NCBI GenBank assembly: GCA_021442155.1
Contig: CM038229.1
Span: 98,681,271-98,745,270 of the forward strand
DNA length: 64,000 nucleotides
From: Cymbidium sinense
Lineage: Eukaryota > Streptophyta > Magnoliopsida > Asparagales > Orchidaceae
Direction: 5' to 3'
In this document: piece by piece, positions 33,481-47,460 of the stretch
Layout of the letters: each line of letters begins with the position of its first letter
Position numbering within the stretch: position 1 is the first letter of the stretch
Notes under the pieces: generated by a model
Databases searched by the model: none
Told to the model about the DNA's origin: nothing
The model's input: only the letters and a program-made list of their open reading frames with translations
Translations under genes and position numbers: made by a program

Positions 33481-34470
33481 GTATCAACCATTAGTTATCA
33501 TTGATCTTTTGCTATTTAGGTCGATAAGTTGGTATGCCCTTCCTTGATACACTTTCTCAATGACAAAAGGGCCTCCCAATTATGCTTAAATTTGCCACCA
33601 AATTTTGGTTAGAATATAATTTTCTCGCACAAAACTAATTCTCCTTTATGGAATGTTCGAGGCGCACCATATGGTCAAAAGCCCCGGACATCTTTGCTCG
33701 ATAAACCTCCAAATTTTGATGAGATTGCAATCTAACTTCAGCAAGTTCCTCCATCCTCAAATGAGCATTTTGATATTCAATTAGATTATTTTTGATAGAT
33801 ACTCAAGAGATGGCAACTCAACTTCAAGTGAAGGACCTCGGTTCCAAATACTAATGAATAAGGAGTGGCTTTAGCGTCTTGTAGGTAGTTCGATACGCCC
33901 ATAATGCCTCTATCATTTTGGTATGCCATTCTCTTATTTTTAGTGAGGATCTTCTTGAGTAGTTTGACCAAGGTCTTATTGAAAGCTTGCCAAACTATTT
34001 ATCCTTGGATTATATATTGAAGAATATTGCCAATCAATATTATATTGATCGATGAATCTATAAATCTTTGTACTTATCAAAGTGCCATTATCAAATTATT
34101 CATCATGACACTCCAAATCTAGACCACATTATGTGTAAAGAAGTTGATCACCGATCAAGAACTTCCCTAAATGGGGTACTTAGAAAATAAGCCGCAAGGA
34201 TGAAGCGGTAACCAACTTATGATGGTGGATCAATTGACATATGTTAACATTCAAATGGTCGGATGATATTGTTGGGTATAATGGATTTGGAGGTTGGTGG
34301 ATTATATTCCCATGTACTTGACATTCATGGCACCTCTTGGCATGATTGATATCTCTCACCATAGATGGCCAATAATAACCCATCCTTTTGATCTTTACCG
34401 CCATCTTGGGACTGACCGATGTGCACCATAAAGTCCTTCATGAACTTCAACCATCAATTTGCTAGCTTCA
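33481..34470 (-). pseudogene. Integrase remnant (minus element)
   Basis: Minus-strand pieces read MGYYWPSMVRDINHAKRCHE, then CQVHGNIIHQPPNPLYPTI (34,404-34,180), the C-terminal half of the HHCC zinc module and the lead-in to the core. Lower down is MVKLLKKILTKNKR and ATPYSLVFGTEV (33,971-33,786), the end of the integrase core typical of plant Tat-like Gypsy elements. Stops and shifts occur throughout; the core Asp residues cannot be read in one frame. Confidence 0.82.
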
Positions 34471-34849
34471 TCAGTATTTAGGCATCGTATACATTTTTTT
34501 TCAAAGGATCTATACAAAGTGTTTTGATGAAAGTATAGCATTCTCTTGTCAATTTGAGTCGCTAATAATTTATTACTTAAAATTTGCTCTCTTTAAAGTA
34601 GTCGATGAAGGGTTATCTCCAATCATGTGGTCTTCTATTTTAAAGGCTTCTATTCTTAAGTAATGTCATGTTTAGCTTTTCTTGGTATAACTTCTCATTG
34701 ATTTTGGAGGATGAGGAGCAACTGAGTTGCATCCTCGTCAATTTGATAACCCTCTACCGCAAGGATTGATACTTTCTGGCTCTAGAACTCATCGAAAATA
34801 TCTCATGACATAATCACCATTCATACTTGTCACTTTCTTAGCTAATTTT

Positions 34850-35400
34850 GCTAAATAATCGTTTACTATTTTGGATTGAGACACTCGCATGAGTGTGACA
34901 TTTGGTATTTGCTTCATAAGCTCAAGAACTCTCTGGCAAAAAAAGCTAACTCAAGCTTGTTGATTTTATAGATGCCAAGTACTTGATTTATAATAAGTTG
35001 AGAATCGCCAAAAAATATTCAAGTTTTGAATGTCCTATGAAAATAGCTTCTACAATACGCTACCAATACTTCATGCTGCCTTCATTATTAGTTCTTGGCT
35101 GGTCAACCCATATGATCATCTCATTATCCTTCATTCTAGTGTTATGAAGACGATTGATTCTACTCTTTCCTTTGGAAAATTTAGAGGTTGGATTGTTTAA
35201 TTGATGAGGCTCCATCAAAGTACATTTCCCAAATTTGTGATTTTTCTTTCATGAATGAGCATAATTTTCTCATCGCAAATCTTCATTAAGAGAAGAGTCT
35301 ACAGGATGGGATGCGCAAGAAAATCTGCTAAGATTTTCCCTTTACCGCTGGACATATGTGATATCAAATTGTAAAGCAATACTTGGCGACATCAACAATG
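34850..35400 (-). pseudogene. Ty3/Gypsy RNase H remnant (minus element)
   Basis: Matches, as reverse complement, the RNase H region of the plus element at 47,760-48,280 (shared lead-in about a missing-frame EMYFDGAS motif and a later DSQLIINQ-like segment). It lies between RT and integrase as expected and is broken by several shifts. Confidence 0.65.
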
Positions 35401-35499
35401 GTCTTGTCATCAAGTACTTTAGTGGATCGATCCTTGAGATTTGGGTAATTTTTGAGATAATATATAATGATAGAGCTTTTGAATTACAAAGATCAACAC

Positions 35500-36660
35500 A
35501 AACAAGCTTTCTTCTAGAGTATCTCATTTTTGCTCTATCAACCTTCGACCGATATAATAAAGAGCATTCTCTTTACTTTCTTTGTGTTATGCCAATAATG
35601 CTCAGGGACTCTTCTAATACAACTATGTATAGAATGAGGGCTTCGTGAGTAGTATGTAAGGATTGGTGAATTTAATAGGTAGCTTTTAATGCTATCAAGG
35701 CTTGCACTCCTTATCCCATAATGGAAATTCTTCTTCATCAACTTTGCAAATGGTTGATAGTGTTGATAGGTTTGATATAAATCAATGGATAAAATGCAAG
35801 CTATCCTTGTAAAGAACAGAGTACACAAACTCTTTATGGAGGCATCTCCATAATTGTCTTGATTTTAGCGAATTGATTTCAATTCCTTTGGACAAATGTA
35901 CCGAAATTTTATAGAGGATACCTGAATGCACATTTTAGAGGATTCATCTTGAGATCATATTTTCGATTCTCTTCAATACAATTCTCAAGTCTTCAAAATA
36001 ATTTTCACGATTCAAGCTCTTTACCACCAAATCATCAACATAATATTCCATCTTTCTATGAATCAACTCATCAAAAATATGTATCATGGATCTTTGGTAT
36101 GTAGCTCAGATTCTTTAATCAAAAGAGCATGACTAGCAAGATATACCAAGGCATCTAAATAATGTGTGCTTCTCATCTTGAGATCTTGATTTGATTGTAT
36201 CGATGATCCATCATGAATAAGAACATGTCATAGTTGGAAGTATTGTCTATTAGTAGTTTTGATATTGGAAGAAAAGTCATCTTTTGGGCATGCCTTATTT
36301 AGGTCCCATAAATCAATGCATATGAACTTGGTCGTTCTTCTTCATAACTAGGATAATGTTGGCTATCCAATCGCATACCTCTCCTCTAGATGAAGCACTT
36401 GATCGCTTCTTAGTTTATGTAATTACTTGTTCTTCAATCTCCAATCTCATTAGAGCTTGCTTAAGTCACATCTAGTTTAATGGAAAGTTTATGAATACAT
36501 CGTGGTATAAGCATGTCATTCAAAATATGTCCGTAAAGTAATTCTGAATTTACAAAGTAGCATTTTAGCTCTTCAACTTTCTCATCGAAGGACAGACAAA
36601 AAAGTTGGATGGGGATCATCCTCAACTCTAAGTTGATTTCTTTGAGTTCATCCACAATAG
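35500..36660 (-). pseudogene. Reverse transcriptase remnant (minus element), YVDD retained
   Basis: N-terminal RT text at 36,655-36,461 includes CYFVNSELLYGHILNDMLIP. The catalytic YVDD is intact at 36,042-36,031 in the context MEYYVDDLVVKS. The RT end / connection reads FAKLMKKNFHYG and YLLNSPIL (35,828-35,538). Frames change between these blocks. The motif set is that of non-chromoviral plant Ty3/Gypsy elements. Confidence 0.85.
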
Positions 36661-37357
36661 CTATTTTTCACCATTTTGAGTTCTTGTGCACAATCTTGGT
36701 TTCTACTTCTTCATCATTTGTAAGAAAAATTTCATGGAGATCATCTTCTTTGTCACTATTAGTTTGATCTCTTTCTATTATATTATAACAAACTTTATTT
36801 TGATGAGATTTATGGATGAACCCAAGAATTTAGTGATAAACTTATCACTTCTCATGTTTGAGGACTTCTTTGGCTCCACATTCTATTAAAGATTTGAGTT
36901 CTATGTTTAGTAGTTTTAATATGAATTTTAAGCTTATGCATCATTCTTTGAATTCTATGGATAATATATTAGTATTCTTATTGGCACTATCTATCAAAAT
37001 TTTCATGTTGAGTAGGTCGATCAAAATTGTGAGGTAGAGACTATTGATTTGTAAAATAGAGTTCTTGTTCCTCCACTCTTACTCAATGGCATAGAATGTT
37101 ATCAATTCTTCAATGTTATGGACTTAGTGGAGTAATTTCTTTGAAGTAGGGGATGAGTATAATTTTGAAGGAGTCATTTGACACCGCCAAGTGAGTTATC
37201 CTTTTTATTTGACCCTAAACCCTATTCCCATAAGTAGATTCAAAGTCATAGAATTAGAATCACTTATATACTGCATTTCAAAGCTTATAAGTTCCTTAGT
37301 TAATATTTTCCTCTTCTTGTGAGTCACTTCAAATGAGAACTGATCTTCTTGATTTAG
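36661..37357 (-). mobile_element. Protease-RT linker of the minus element, up to the nested insertion
   Basis: Reverse complement of plus-element sequence at about 45,790-46,460 (shared AGCTTATAAGTTCC and nearby text). The homology stops at GATTTAG (37,351-37,357) and resumes at 54,952, where the same GATTTAG recurs. This marks the site where the plus element inserted. Confidence 0.7.
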
Positions 37358-37775
37358 ATGTATGTTGACCTCCATATGCCATAAATGTGTCTACAATGAA
37401 TTTGATGGATTTGGTGATAGTGCGCAAGAGGCTTAAGAGCGTTGGGCGTCACTAAAATCGAAAAATGACCTCATCAATCGGACTCGCCATGTTCAAAACA
37501 TCTAAACGGCCAAGATATAAATATTGGATAACTTGATGATCAACCATCAAGCGATCGAGATCAACACGCACGCATCGATTGAGGCACCGATGCGACCAAA
37601 TGACCTCCGTTTATGAAATTGATCACGCATTGGATTTGAACATCAAAATCTATCAAGATTGTTTCACACTCAATTGATGTGTCGGGAAAATTGGCGTCGA
37701 TGACGCATTTTGATTGACTAAATTTGACGCGTCACGAAAGATTCGCCATTCTCAAAACTAAGAATTATCTTAAAT

Positions 37776-37778
<3 letters not shown>

Positions 37779-37839
<61 letters not shown>
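37779..37839. repeat. (TA)n microsatellite in the 5' LTR
   Basis: About 60 bp of TA after TTAAATTGA. The matching site in the 3' LTR (51,674) has only TATATG, so the expansion happened after the two LTRs separated. Confidence 0.95.
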
Positions 37840-37841
<2 letters not shown>

Positions 37842-38009
37842 ATTATTTTAAAAAAAATACATAAAAATCATTTAATCAATTTAAAATTTATTTAAAATTC
37901 CTAACCCTCCTTATGCTCAACTGTTCTTATTTTCAGTTTATCTGGTTAAAAAAAAGAAAAAATGGTTTCTCTCTTTCTCACGTTTGAAACTCCTCAGCAC
38001 AGGTAATTT

Positions 38010-38600
38010 TTCTTCATTCTCCCCTCTCGATTTCTACTATTCCGCTGCACGGCTCGTTCTGCACTGGCATCGTCCTGATGTGTAGTGCCAGCCTTTTGCC
38101 TTCTCTCACCGTCGAATCTGCCAGCCTGTTTGCCTTCGCCGCGCAATCCTGCCAGCTATGCCTTCCTCCGGTGCAATCCAAACCCACGGCACGAGCCCGC
38201 TGACTCGTCCCACATGCCTCCAACTCGCATCCCTCAAGCCTGCATCTTTGCGTCCCACTCCAAATGATCCTGTACCCACTCCACAAAATGATCCTCCAGC
38301 TCCACTCTTTGCTAATCCAGCTCTGCCTGTTCCATGGACCCATGCTCTGGCCTGCACTCTGGCTCACTTTCACTTCGCTGCGCGCCGCAGTGCATCCCAC
38401 TGCCCATCCCACAACCTGCATTAACGCATCCCACTGCCTTCTCGCAACCTGCATGGCCCACTGCACATTCCATTCCATCCGGCAACCTGCACGGCCCGCT
38501 GGCTGGCCCATTCCTTCCCATTCACAGCCCATTCCGTCCTTCGGTCTGCTCTGTAGCCCGCGCAAGAGCACACTGCATGATTTTTTTTTGGCCCGAACCA
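38010..38600. repeat. GC-rich block of the LTR with irregular CCCA/CTGC repeats
   Basis: A GC-rich stretch of about 590 bp, open in several frames on both strands, including a 195-codon minus frame. Short units such as CCCATTCC, CAACCTGCA and CCCACTGC recur. The matching stretch of the other LTR (51,890-52,240) has the same character but does not keep those frames, so this is probably untranslated leader or LTR body and not a gene. Confidence 0.6.
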
Positions 38601-41059
38601 TCCAATTTTATTTCAGTAAATCGGGGAACATTATCGAGATTCTTATTTCAATTTTGGCGCACTCTCATTTTATCCTTCCATTTCATTTCATCATAAAATC
38701 GTGAAGAATATCATTAAGGTTCTTTTCATTTAGATCAATTCCTCTCAATTCCTTCAAGAATCGCACATATAAGATAATAGTTTCTTCTTGGTTTAGCATA
38801 CTTGTTCTGTCAAAGCATTAAATAAAAAGAGTCGAACAGTGAGATCTAAATGTAGATATATATATATTATGAGATTTCTTTAGGTTTGAAGGCCTACATG
38901 CTCAAGAGGGACACGAGATAAAAATTGGCGGTGTCACAAAATAGCACTCGTTATTCAAGAGGGTATGAAAAGTTCAACATCGTTAGATGTCTCCTGACTA
39001 AATGCACAAATTTTATCTAATTTCAGACTTAGAAAAGGAGGGGATGAATATATATTGCATTTGTCTTCTTTTGGTTTGAAGGCCATCGAAGGCAGACGAG
39101 ATGAAAAGATGTGGTATAAGACACCGCCTCTACACTCAAGTGAGAAAAGCCAAAATATCACGACCTACATGGGTATAAAAGGTTGCCAAAATTTAGACTA
39201 AAATTCAAGACTTAAAATAAATTCAAATGAAAATCTAAATTTAAGAAACAAAAGAATATATGATAAATATGAAGATAAATATTCAATCGAGAAATAGGAG
39301 AATACTTAAAGAAAATTTTGGAAAGAATAGAACACTCATCTAAAATGCAAGTAAAATTTGGAAAGACTAATATTAAACTCACAAACTTTAATTGTAATTC
39401 TCTACTTAAATTAAAGTAAGTGAGTTCTTTCTTGTAAATTTCTCAAAATTAAATAAGCTTTAATTGAACTTTGGGAGACTAATACCAAACTCATAACAAA
39501 CTTGCAATAAACTTAAAGCTATAAATTATGGAGTTAGGATGAATCCAAATTGGATTTAATAACTCTTATCAATATATGGAACTATGCTATAATAAGCATG
39601 CTAAAGAAAAGAAATGACATAACTTATCAATATGATGTAAAAATATAATCAAGTTGGGAGAATTGAAAACTCGTAAACTAAGTGCAACCAATATTTTAAA
39701 CTACAATCTAAATCAAAATTCTTCATATGGATCGCAACTCTTTGTATAGCAGACAAGACGACTAAATCAAAATTTACAAAAATTATGGGCTTTCTTTAAT
39801 CAAAAATTAAATAATTTTATTCTAATTATGATTTTCAAAATCAATGATTAATTAGATAAAATTAAATAAGCTATAAACACTATGTGCTTTCGTAGAGATT
39901 TCAAATGCAAATTTTAATGTATGAAAAGATAAATTGGAATTAAATTAAAATCAAATTAATCTCATAATTAAGAAATAAACACTAAATAAAGTCTTAAATA
40001 CACCGCATGGGCACACTACGAATGCAAATTCAAGTGTCGAGGATCTACAGGTTGTTCCCTAGGTGTCGGTTAACAAAACCTAAAACCTATAATAAGAGTT
40101 TCAAATCGAAATATTTGAGAAATTGATTATAGTGACAGATCTAATTTTTACGAAAACGAGTTGACAGGATCTAAAGCTCTTAAACTTATTCAAATTAATC
40201 AATTTTTAAATCAAATTAAATAACAATTTAAAATTTTAAATGGAATTCTATCATTAAAAACTTAAATTAAACTCAATCTATCCACCTTCCATTTTGTCGA
40301 GTGACAAATTAAGAAAACTCTAGCTCACAAAGGAGCCAATGTCAAATCAAGTGTCTATTTATATTCACTCAATCAATCTCACAAGTAAGGATGGCGTGTC
40401 CTCGATCATGGTTTGGCTCTCCACAGAAGCGTTATAACCGAGTCCTCGACGTGGTTTGGCCGTTCCATTATATTACGATCATGACTGTATGTATGCTCAA
40501 TGGATTTGTCCTCGAGTTGTGAATCATAAGGTATATTTGATAGGACAAACAACCCTCTATCGCCTAAGGTAGACTTAATTTGTCTTAGACAAACACCACC
40601 CCAAGTCCACAAGGATTTCTTGGATGATGTAACCCATGTGTTCGATGAGGATCTTCGTCGGGTTGACTACTCCTCGACTAAGTAGACTAGGGACCGCTGA
40701 CGCGGATGACATAACCATGGGATCTAGATCGCATCATCATTCCCCAACCATCGTTAAGCTAAAATGGTGAATTTCATAATCTAAATTCTAAACTCATATG
40801 TTACTATACGCCACATTTAACGATCTAACGACTAAATTTTTAATCGAAAGTTCTCTCTTGAGAGGTAATTAACTATAGGGCTTGTGCCTAGAAACGGAAC
40901 CGATCTAAAGTCCTCACAAAATGAGGATGAAATCTCAGGTAATGTCTTATCTACTATTCCATTTGCCTTATGAAAATTACACGACACTTAAAATCATACT
41001 CTCTTCAATTCAATAATTTATTGAGTGTTGGCAAATTTTTTGGAGCCACGATTTTGGCA

Positions 41060-44000
41060 ATTCGGAGATAAGATTCTCTTTCCATCTTTGGCTAGTCATA
41101 TATTTACTATAGTAGCAAGAAAATTTTTGAAAATTCAAAATAAAAAAAAGGTGATTTAAGTGTGTAATAAATTTTAATATGAGGCTATATGTAGAATGAA
41201 TCATTCGTAGAATATATCTTTATTACACCATTATTTTTCTATAGCTCGCATCTTGAAAGTATGGGGTGAAATAATAATTGTTAATTACTAATCCACATCT
41301 TTCACTTTGAGAAATGGATCTACAAAGCACTCCTTTCACCGTCAACTAGGTCATGGTGAACATCCGCCTTGCCGCCATCAACACAGATGTCTACCATTCA
41401 ATTTGGTAGCTTGAATTTTTGCTATCGTAGATGTAACTCGAAGTACCCACCGGTACATTCATCACATCGGAAGGCCTCAAGTTATTGAAGCTCCTACTAG
41501 CCATGTGTGCCAACTAGTTCAACAACCAACCATGTCAAGGAGTTCTCATAGAACTTCAATTTTCAAAGAAGGTCAATCAAGCCCGATGACAGAGAATTAT
41601 CAAGGGGAAAACTATATCTTTAATGCCTCGACCGCTTTCCAATTGAACCTTTTGTACCCGAAAGTGTGATCATGAAGCTTCCTCATCAAGAAGCAAATTA
41701 ACCGAGAGAAGAAGGAGAAAGCCGATGAGCTCACAGATCTCCTTTGAACGACCTAATGAATAAATAGCCGCCAAAAGTGAGTATTCTACCCATAACAACT
41801 TTGACAATCTAAAGTGGGTAAAGAGGAATAGCTATTGGAAAAATAAAATACCTTTCTGGAACCAACACGCCAAGCTCCACCACCATGAGGAGACACTCAT
41901 GCTGAATACATAAAGTTCTCAAAGTAGCCAAAGATGAGGCTTAATGAAAAGAAGATTTTAGAGGCTGTGGTGATGGAAAATAATGAAGCTCCAAGAAAGT
42001 TGCCATCTCTTGGTAACTAGCCATCGAGCCCAGACACTTTGCATGGTGAGCATCGAGTGACACTTGGACTGTGTCCAAGATTCTACTTTCAAAAGGTCCT
42101 ATGAAAGGATAAGCAAATATGGATGGCCAAGACCCCATAATGAAACTGAAGAGTGGAAGAGGTGTGACATCGATACATATACTCAAAAATTCACCTCAAA
42201 ATTAACTTGTAAGTGGATACCAAAAATAAAAAAGGGATATCACCGATGAAAGAGATGATGGTCGTCTTGGAGAATCCTAGGGATCCCATCATCGATGATT
42301 CACCCCTATAAGAAGGTTGACTTTGATCGTAGTCCTTTAATTGAAGAAGTACTTATTCCATTGAACTAGAGATCCATTGGAAACATCAATCAAAAATTCA
42401 TGTGCATGAAGAAAATAATGAAGAGGATTCTATGGAAGTAAGTCATCTATATGGTCAAAGATATAGATGAAATCTCACACTACCATCGAAGCAATGAACT
42501 CGGAACTTGAACTTGAATTTGACATTTATGAAGAAGAGTCTTCAAACAAATAAAGGAGGGATCTTTATCTTTGTTGAAGATGAAGAAGAAGAAGAGAATG
42601 AGAAAGAGATCATGGGTGTCAATCTTGTATATGGTTGAACCAAGAAATGATCGCTAGTACACACTTTATAATCGCCATCGCATGTAAATAATAGCTATCT
42701 CAAATGCACAAGGAGAAGGACAATCAAGTTCTTCCCAAAAAATGAGCAAGGAGCAATAACAATAAGAAATAAGAAGAAGAAGAGCTGTCTTGATTGACGC
42801 CATGGCGCTAGAGAGCAAAGAGAAATACAACGTCAAATGGAGGTCAAAGACAAGGAGATTGCACTTGGTACCAAAATAAAATGATATATGATGGTATAAA
42901 ATGAACATCATGATAGAGATGTAAGAATATCACATCAAGTGCAACACCTATTTTTTCCTAATCAACATATTAATAATATAACTTTTATACCACCAAATCG
43001 TGGTACCTCAAGCTCGCAAGTACATGCTATGCATGGAGGAATGAAGTTAACCCACTACCTCTCTGAACAATTCAAAATCAAGTTGGAATAACAAATTAGT
43101 AGAAATAATAATCAATGAAAAGATAAAGGCTCATAGCCTCGAAAGCGGTGTGGTGAGTAAGGTCGCCCCTTACCATATGACCAAGTGCCATACCCAAAGG
43201 TTACTCAAATAATACTTTAGTGGGCTTGGTAATCCAAAGCAACATCTCCCAATTTAAGGCTACTTGTGGTAACATAAGAGGGAATGATGCATTGCTTTTC
43301 TCGTCAATTTGTCATGACTCCCACTTTTGAATATTATGTAGAATTATCAAATGATTGATTAAACATTTGTTGAATTAGAGACTATATTTGTGAAGAGGTT
43401 CGCCAGTAATCGAGAAAATCACAATCACGACCTTGCCTTGTCAAAAGGAAAGATGAGTCGACAAAATTCATAAGTCATTGCAACCTAAGTATGAAGTGCG
43501 AGCAACAATTGAAGAAAGAACATGCGATCCAATTGCTAATGGGTAATATGGATGATAAAATGGCACCATTTCTATGCATGGCGTCGACAACATTCCGGAC
43601 TTGCTCGATAGGGTGGCTAAATTTGAAAAGTTGAATACCCTAAGTTTGAAGTCTATGCGATAAAGCAAAGAGAAACAAACCTTCATACTCAAGAAGAAAT
43701 GAAATTCATACCGCTTCTATAGCTCAAATGGTGAAAAATGATATACAATATGGATAAAGGAAAGTAGCTAATGTACAATGATGATAAGGGAAAGAAGTAT
43801 TCTATTCCACACCAAAATTAGTATTGGGAGGCAATGACAAATCTCAAACTTTTCCAAGTGGTGGGAGCATCCAAAATAAGTACAAGAGAGATGATGAATA
43901 TCATCTCTAAGAAAAGATGAACAAAGAATATTCCTTTAGAAGGCGGCTAAATTATTTTGAAGCAAAAGGGTCTATAGTTACCGAAAATTAAAAGGCACGA

Positions 44001-44200
44001 AGAAGTCGATCAAGTCAATCCAAATTACTATCCCTATCATCGAATGATCGTCATACTATTGAAGATTGTTATGTCTTCAAAGATTGGCTAGAAAGGTATA
44101 ACAGGTGAATTTACACTATCACAAGTGTTCTAGTCAACCCAAAAAAGAGTCTACAAGGATGATTACGTCATCTTCTGTATCATCCAAAGAAAGATAAAAA
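41060..44200 (+). pseudogene. Leader and gag remnant (plus element)
   Basis: After a ~250 bp leader, an ATG at 41,314 (ATGGATCTACAAAGCACTCC) corresponds to an ATG at 59,514 in the minus element, marking the likely gag start. Coding-like text is scattered over several frames: LLMGNMDDKMAPFLCMAS near 43,530-43,590 is typical of gag in plant Tat-like elements. Near 44,020-44,100 comes a zinc-knuckle-like stretch whose family form has C/YxxYH then EDCxxFKDWL. Stops are frequent. Confidence 0.65.
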
Positions 44201-45239
44201 AGAAGGAGAAATTAGTTTAGACTAAAAGAATGACAAACAAGTAGTCTCCAAAAGATGTGAAGATGCAAGCTAAAAGACGTCCCTAGTGTTAAGTGAAAAT
44301 CACCACTTGAACCTATATTGACTTAAGAGAGATGCCTAAACCAAGTATTTGGTTTCGGATTCTGATAAGGCTACTCATCACAACATGAGAGAAGTCTACT
44401 AAACGGCCTCATAAATCAAAGAAGCGGCTAAGAAAAGGAAGATCAAGAGAACTACAACTCAAAAGATCATTAACAATCTAGAGGAGTATGACCATCGCAA
44501 GACAACCATTTAGGCTTGCGTGACTTCATGCCTAAACTTTGCATTGCTAAATCGATGAAGAAGATAATGGTGAATCTTGTCCAAGAGACATGCCAAATCA
44601 TTTGCGTGATGTCGATATTCTTCAACATCGTTACTCAAATGACAAGGGTAGTCGACAACTAACCAACCCATCAAAATTTTATCGAAAGCAAGAAGAGCGA
44701 GAGGAGCTTCTGAATTTTGTTTAATGACTCAACAAGATAATAATAGTCGATGAAGATCTATTTTTTCCAATGGAGAAGAGTCGACTCATCAATATCATCA
44801 AGTATGAAACGATGACGTTGAAAAATGAGTCTAACCCTTTTGGCCAATCTCCAAAATAAGAAGGGAATTTGAAGAAACTACCTATTCGAAGAATCTAAGC
44901 AAGATAAGGTGATTCAAGTTCAGAGAAGTGGTAAAGTCTTACCACCTTCATCAAAAGGGAAAATGCAAATAAATACAAACAAATTGAAGTCAACGAAGAT
45001 ATTATTCCAAAAATCTAGGATAAAGCCTAAATCGCGAGATGATAGATTATAATATTCTATCACATCGAGAAAGATCCTGCACACAATTGAGTGTGTATGA
45101 GGATCTCTTGATGTCAAAAGACCTCGAGAAACTTTGATACGCTCAAAGATCGGAGAGTGAAACTTACTTTGTTGAAAAATGCATGATGAAGCATCAACTC
45201 AAGATCTCCATTAATCATATTTTTTGAAGAAGATCTTAT

Positions 45240-45670
45240 GTTGGGGAACGGATCACAATCATCCTTTATGTTACACAGAGAGTGATGGCATCTAATCACC
45301 AAATATTGATTGATCAGGTTCTTCTATCAATCTTATGAGTCTAAAGGTATTAAGAGGATTATCACTTGATATCCAACATCTTGGGAGAGATAAGTTGATG
45401 GTTCATGGTTTCAATGAAAAAGGGGCAAAAAACTGGTTCTTTATTCTCCCACTCAAGTGATTTAAATATGAAGCCAAGTTTCATGTAATCGATGATACAT
45501 CATTTAGAGCTCTCTTGGTACCATGATTGCATGAGTATGGCATGGTCCCATCAACTATGCATCATATGAAGTATCTGAAAGATGGAGAAGAATTAGAATT
45601 CTAACCTACAACCATTCTCCATCAATGAAGCAAAGATCTATGAAGATGTAAAATATTTCATCCTCAAAGA
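45240..45670 (+). pseudogene. Retropepsin-like protease remnant (plus element)
   Basis: Frame-shifted text gives ILIDQ followed by a hydrophobic stretch, the position of the aspartic protease active site; this lineage normally has a variant V/I-D-x-G-S motif. A serial stretch downstream reads LVVHGF-like, FHVIDDT and HEYGMVPSTMH in different frames, as in Tat-type proteases (FHVIDAxTSYxxLLGRPWxHExGxVPSTxHQ). The same stretch is seen reversed at 55,180-55,500. Confidence 0.65.
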
Positions 45671-46449
45671 GCTAAAAGAGCCTCTTGAAGTAGCATCCAC
45701 TTTAACTAAAATGCAATTTCAAAGTGAAAGAGTAGAAGCAAAGTGGAAGAAAGAAGGCAATCAACTCTTTCTAAAGCACTTGATTCGCACAAATTAAGAA
45801 AATTAGTTCCTCATTTGGGAAGTGACACATAAAGAGAAGATATTTCTCAAACCAAAGGGAACTTATAAGCTCAAGAAAAGTAGAGTAATTTAGACTATGA
45901 TTTTGAATCTACTTATGAAATAGAGTTCAAATGGTCGCATCAAGGAGGATAGCTCACTTGGCAGTCGATGACTCACTCAAAATTATACCCATCCCTCAAC
46001 AAGTGCTTCAAAGAAATCACTCCAGGAGGTTCATAATATTGAAGAATTGATAACATTATGTATGTGAGTGAGAGTGGCGAACAAAAACTCTATTTTACAA
46101 ATCAAGAGTCTTAGCCTCATAATTTTGATCAACCTACTCAACATGAAAATTATGATAATAGTGCAACAAGAATACCAATATATTATCCATAAAATTATGA
46201 AGAATGATGCATAAGCTTATAATTCATATTAACTACTAAATATAGACTCAAATATTTAACAAGATGTGGAGCCAAAGAAGTCCTCAAGCATCATGAAGAA
46301 GTGATAAGTTTATCACTAAAGGTCAGGGTTCATCCACAAATCTCATCAAAATAAAGTTATATTATAATAAGGAGATTAAGACTCATAGTGATGAAGAAGA
46401 TGATTCTATGAAATTCTTCTTAAAATGATGAAGAAGTAGAAGCCAAGCA

Positions 46450-47460
46450 CGTGAAGAACTTGAAGATGGTGGACAAATAGCTACTATGGATGAACTTAAA
46501 GAAGTCAACTTAGGAGCCGAGGATGATCCTCCCAACTTTCGTTAGTGCTCTTCTACGGATAAGAAAGTTGAAGAGCTAAAAATGCTACTTTGTGAATTCG
46601 GATTGCTTTGCTTGGACATATTCTGAAATGCCGGCTTATCCCCGATGTAGTAGTTCATAAATAGTTATTAAACCAGATGCAATGCCCATTAAGCAAGCTC
46701 CTAGATGAATGAGAGATTGAGAGAAGGTAATTATAAAACTAAAAAAGCTAATCAAGAGCTTCATCCGAGAGGAGAAGTATCTGATTGGATACCAACATTA
46801 TCCTAGAAAGAAGAATGGCAAATCTCTGCATTGACTGACCTAAATAAGGCCCAAAAGATGACTTTTGCTTCCAATATCAACTACTAGTGGACAACACTTT
46901 CAACTATGACATGTTCTCATTCATGGATGGATCGGGATACAATCAAATCAAGATAAAAGACATACATCATTCATAACACCTATTATATATTGCTACACAT
47001 CATGCCCTTTTTGAAAATGCTAGAGCTACATACCAAAGACCATGACATATTTTGATGAGTTGATTCATCAAAAGGTGGAATGTTATGTCGACGATTTGGG
47101 TGAAGAGCTTAAATCGGTGAAAATCACTTTGAAGACTTGAGAATTATTGGAGAGAATCATAAAATATGATCAAGATGAATCCTCTAAAATGTGCATTCTG
47201 GTATCCTGGAAAATTTCTGTACATTGTACGTCATAGAGGTATTGAAATTGATCGCTAAAATCAAGGCAATTGTGGAGATGCCTCCATCAAGAGTTTGCAT
47301 CGCTCCATTCTTTACAAGGAAAACTTGCATTCATCTATCGATTTATATCAAACTTATCGGATGTCGCCAACCATTTGCAAGGTTAATGAAGAAGGATGCT
47401 CCATTCAAGTGGGATAAGGAGTGCCAAGAAGCCTTCAATACCATTAAAGCTACTTGTTAA
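46450..47460 (+). pseudogene. Reverse transcriptase remnant (plus element), YVDD retained
   Basis: Reads CFAWTYSEMPA, then IKPDAMPIKQAPR (RT entry), MDGxxGYNQIK-like palm text, and the catalytic YVDD at 47,084-47,095 (context VECYVDDLG). The end is in one frame at 47,191-47,460: KIKAIVEMPPSR, then PFARLMKKDAPFKWDKECQE and AFNTIKATC. At least five frame changes separate the motifs. Confidence 0.87.

Larger units (their letters stand above)
37359..41059 (+). mobile_element. 5' LTR of the plus Gypsy element (3.7 kb)
   Basis: Starts TGTATGTTGACC and ends near TTTTGGCA. In order it contains a CG-rich start, a (TA)n tract at 37,779-37,839, a GC-rich stretch (38,010-38,600), text related to the hairpin zone (38,880-39,150), and the ~1.1 kb conserved block (39,990-41,047), which is the reverse complement of the same block at 23.0, 26.7, 29.5 and 59.7 kb. 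Confidence 0.75.

Noticed and set aside
38014..38601. 195-codon minus-strand frame as a gene
   Set aside because: GC-rich low-complexity Trp/Gly/Arg/Ala text, overlapping open frames on the other strand, not conserved in the sister LTR.
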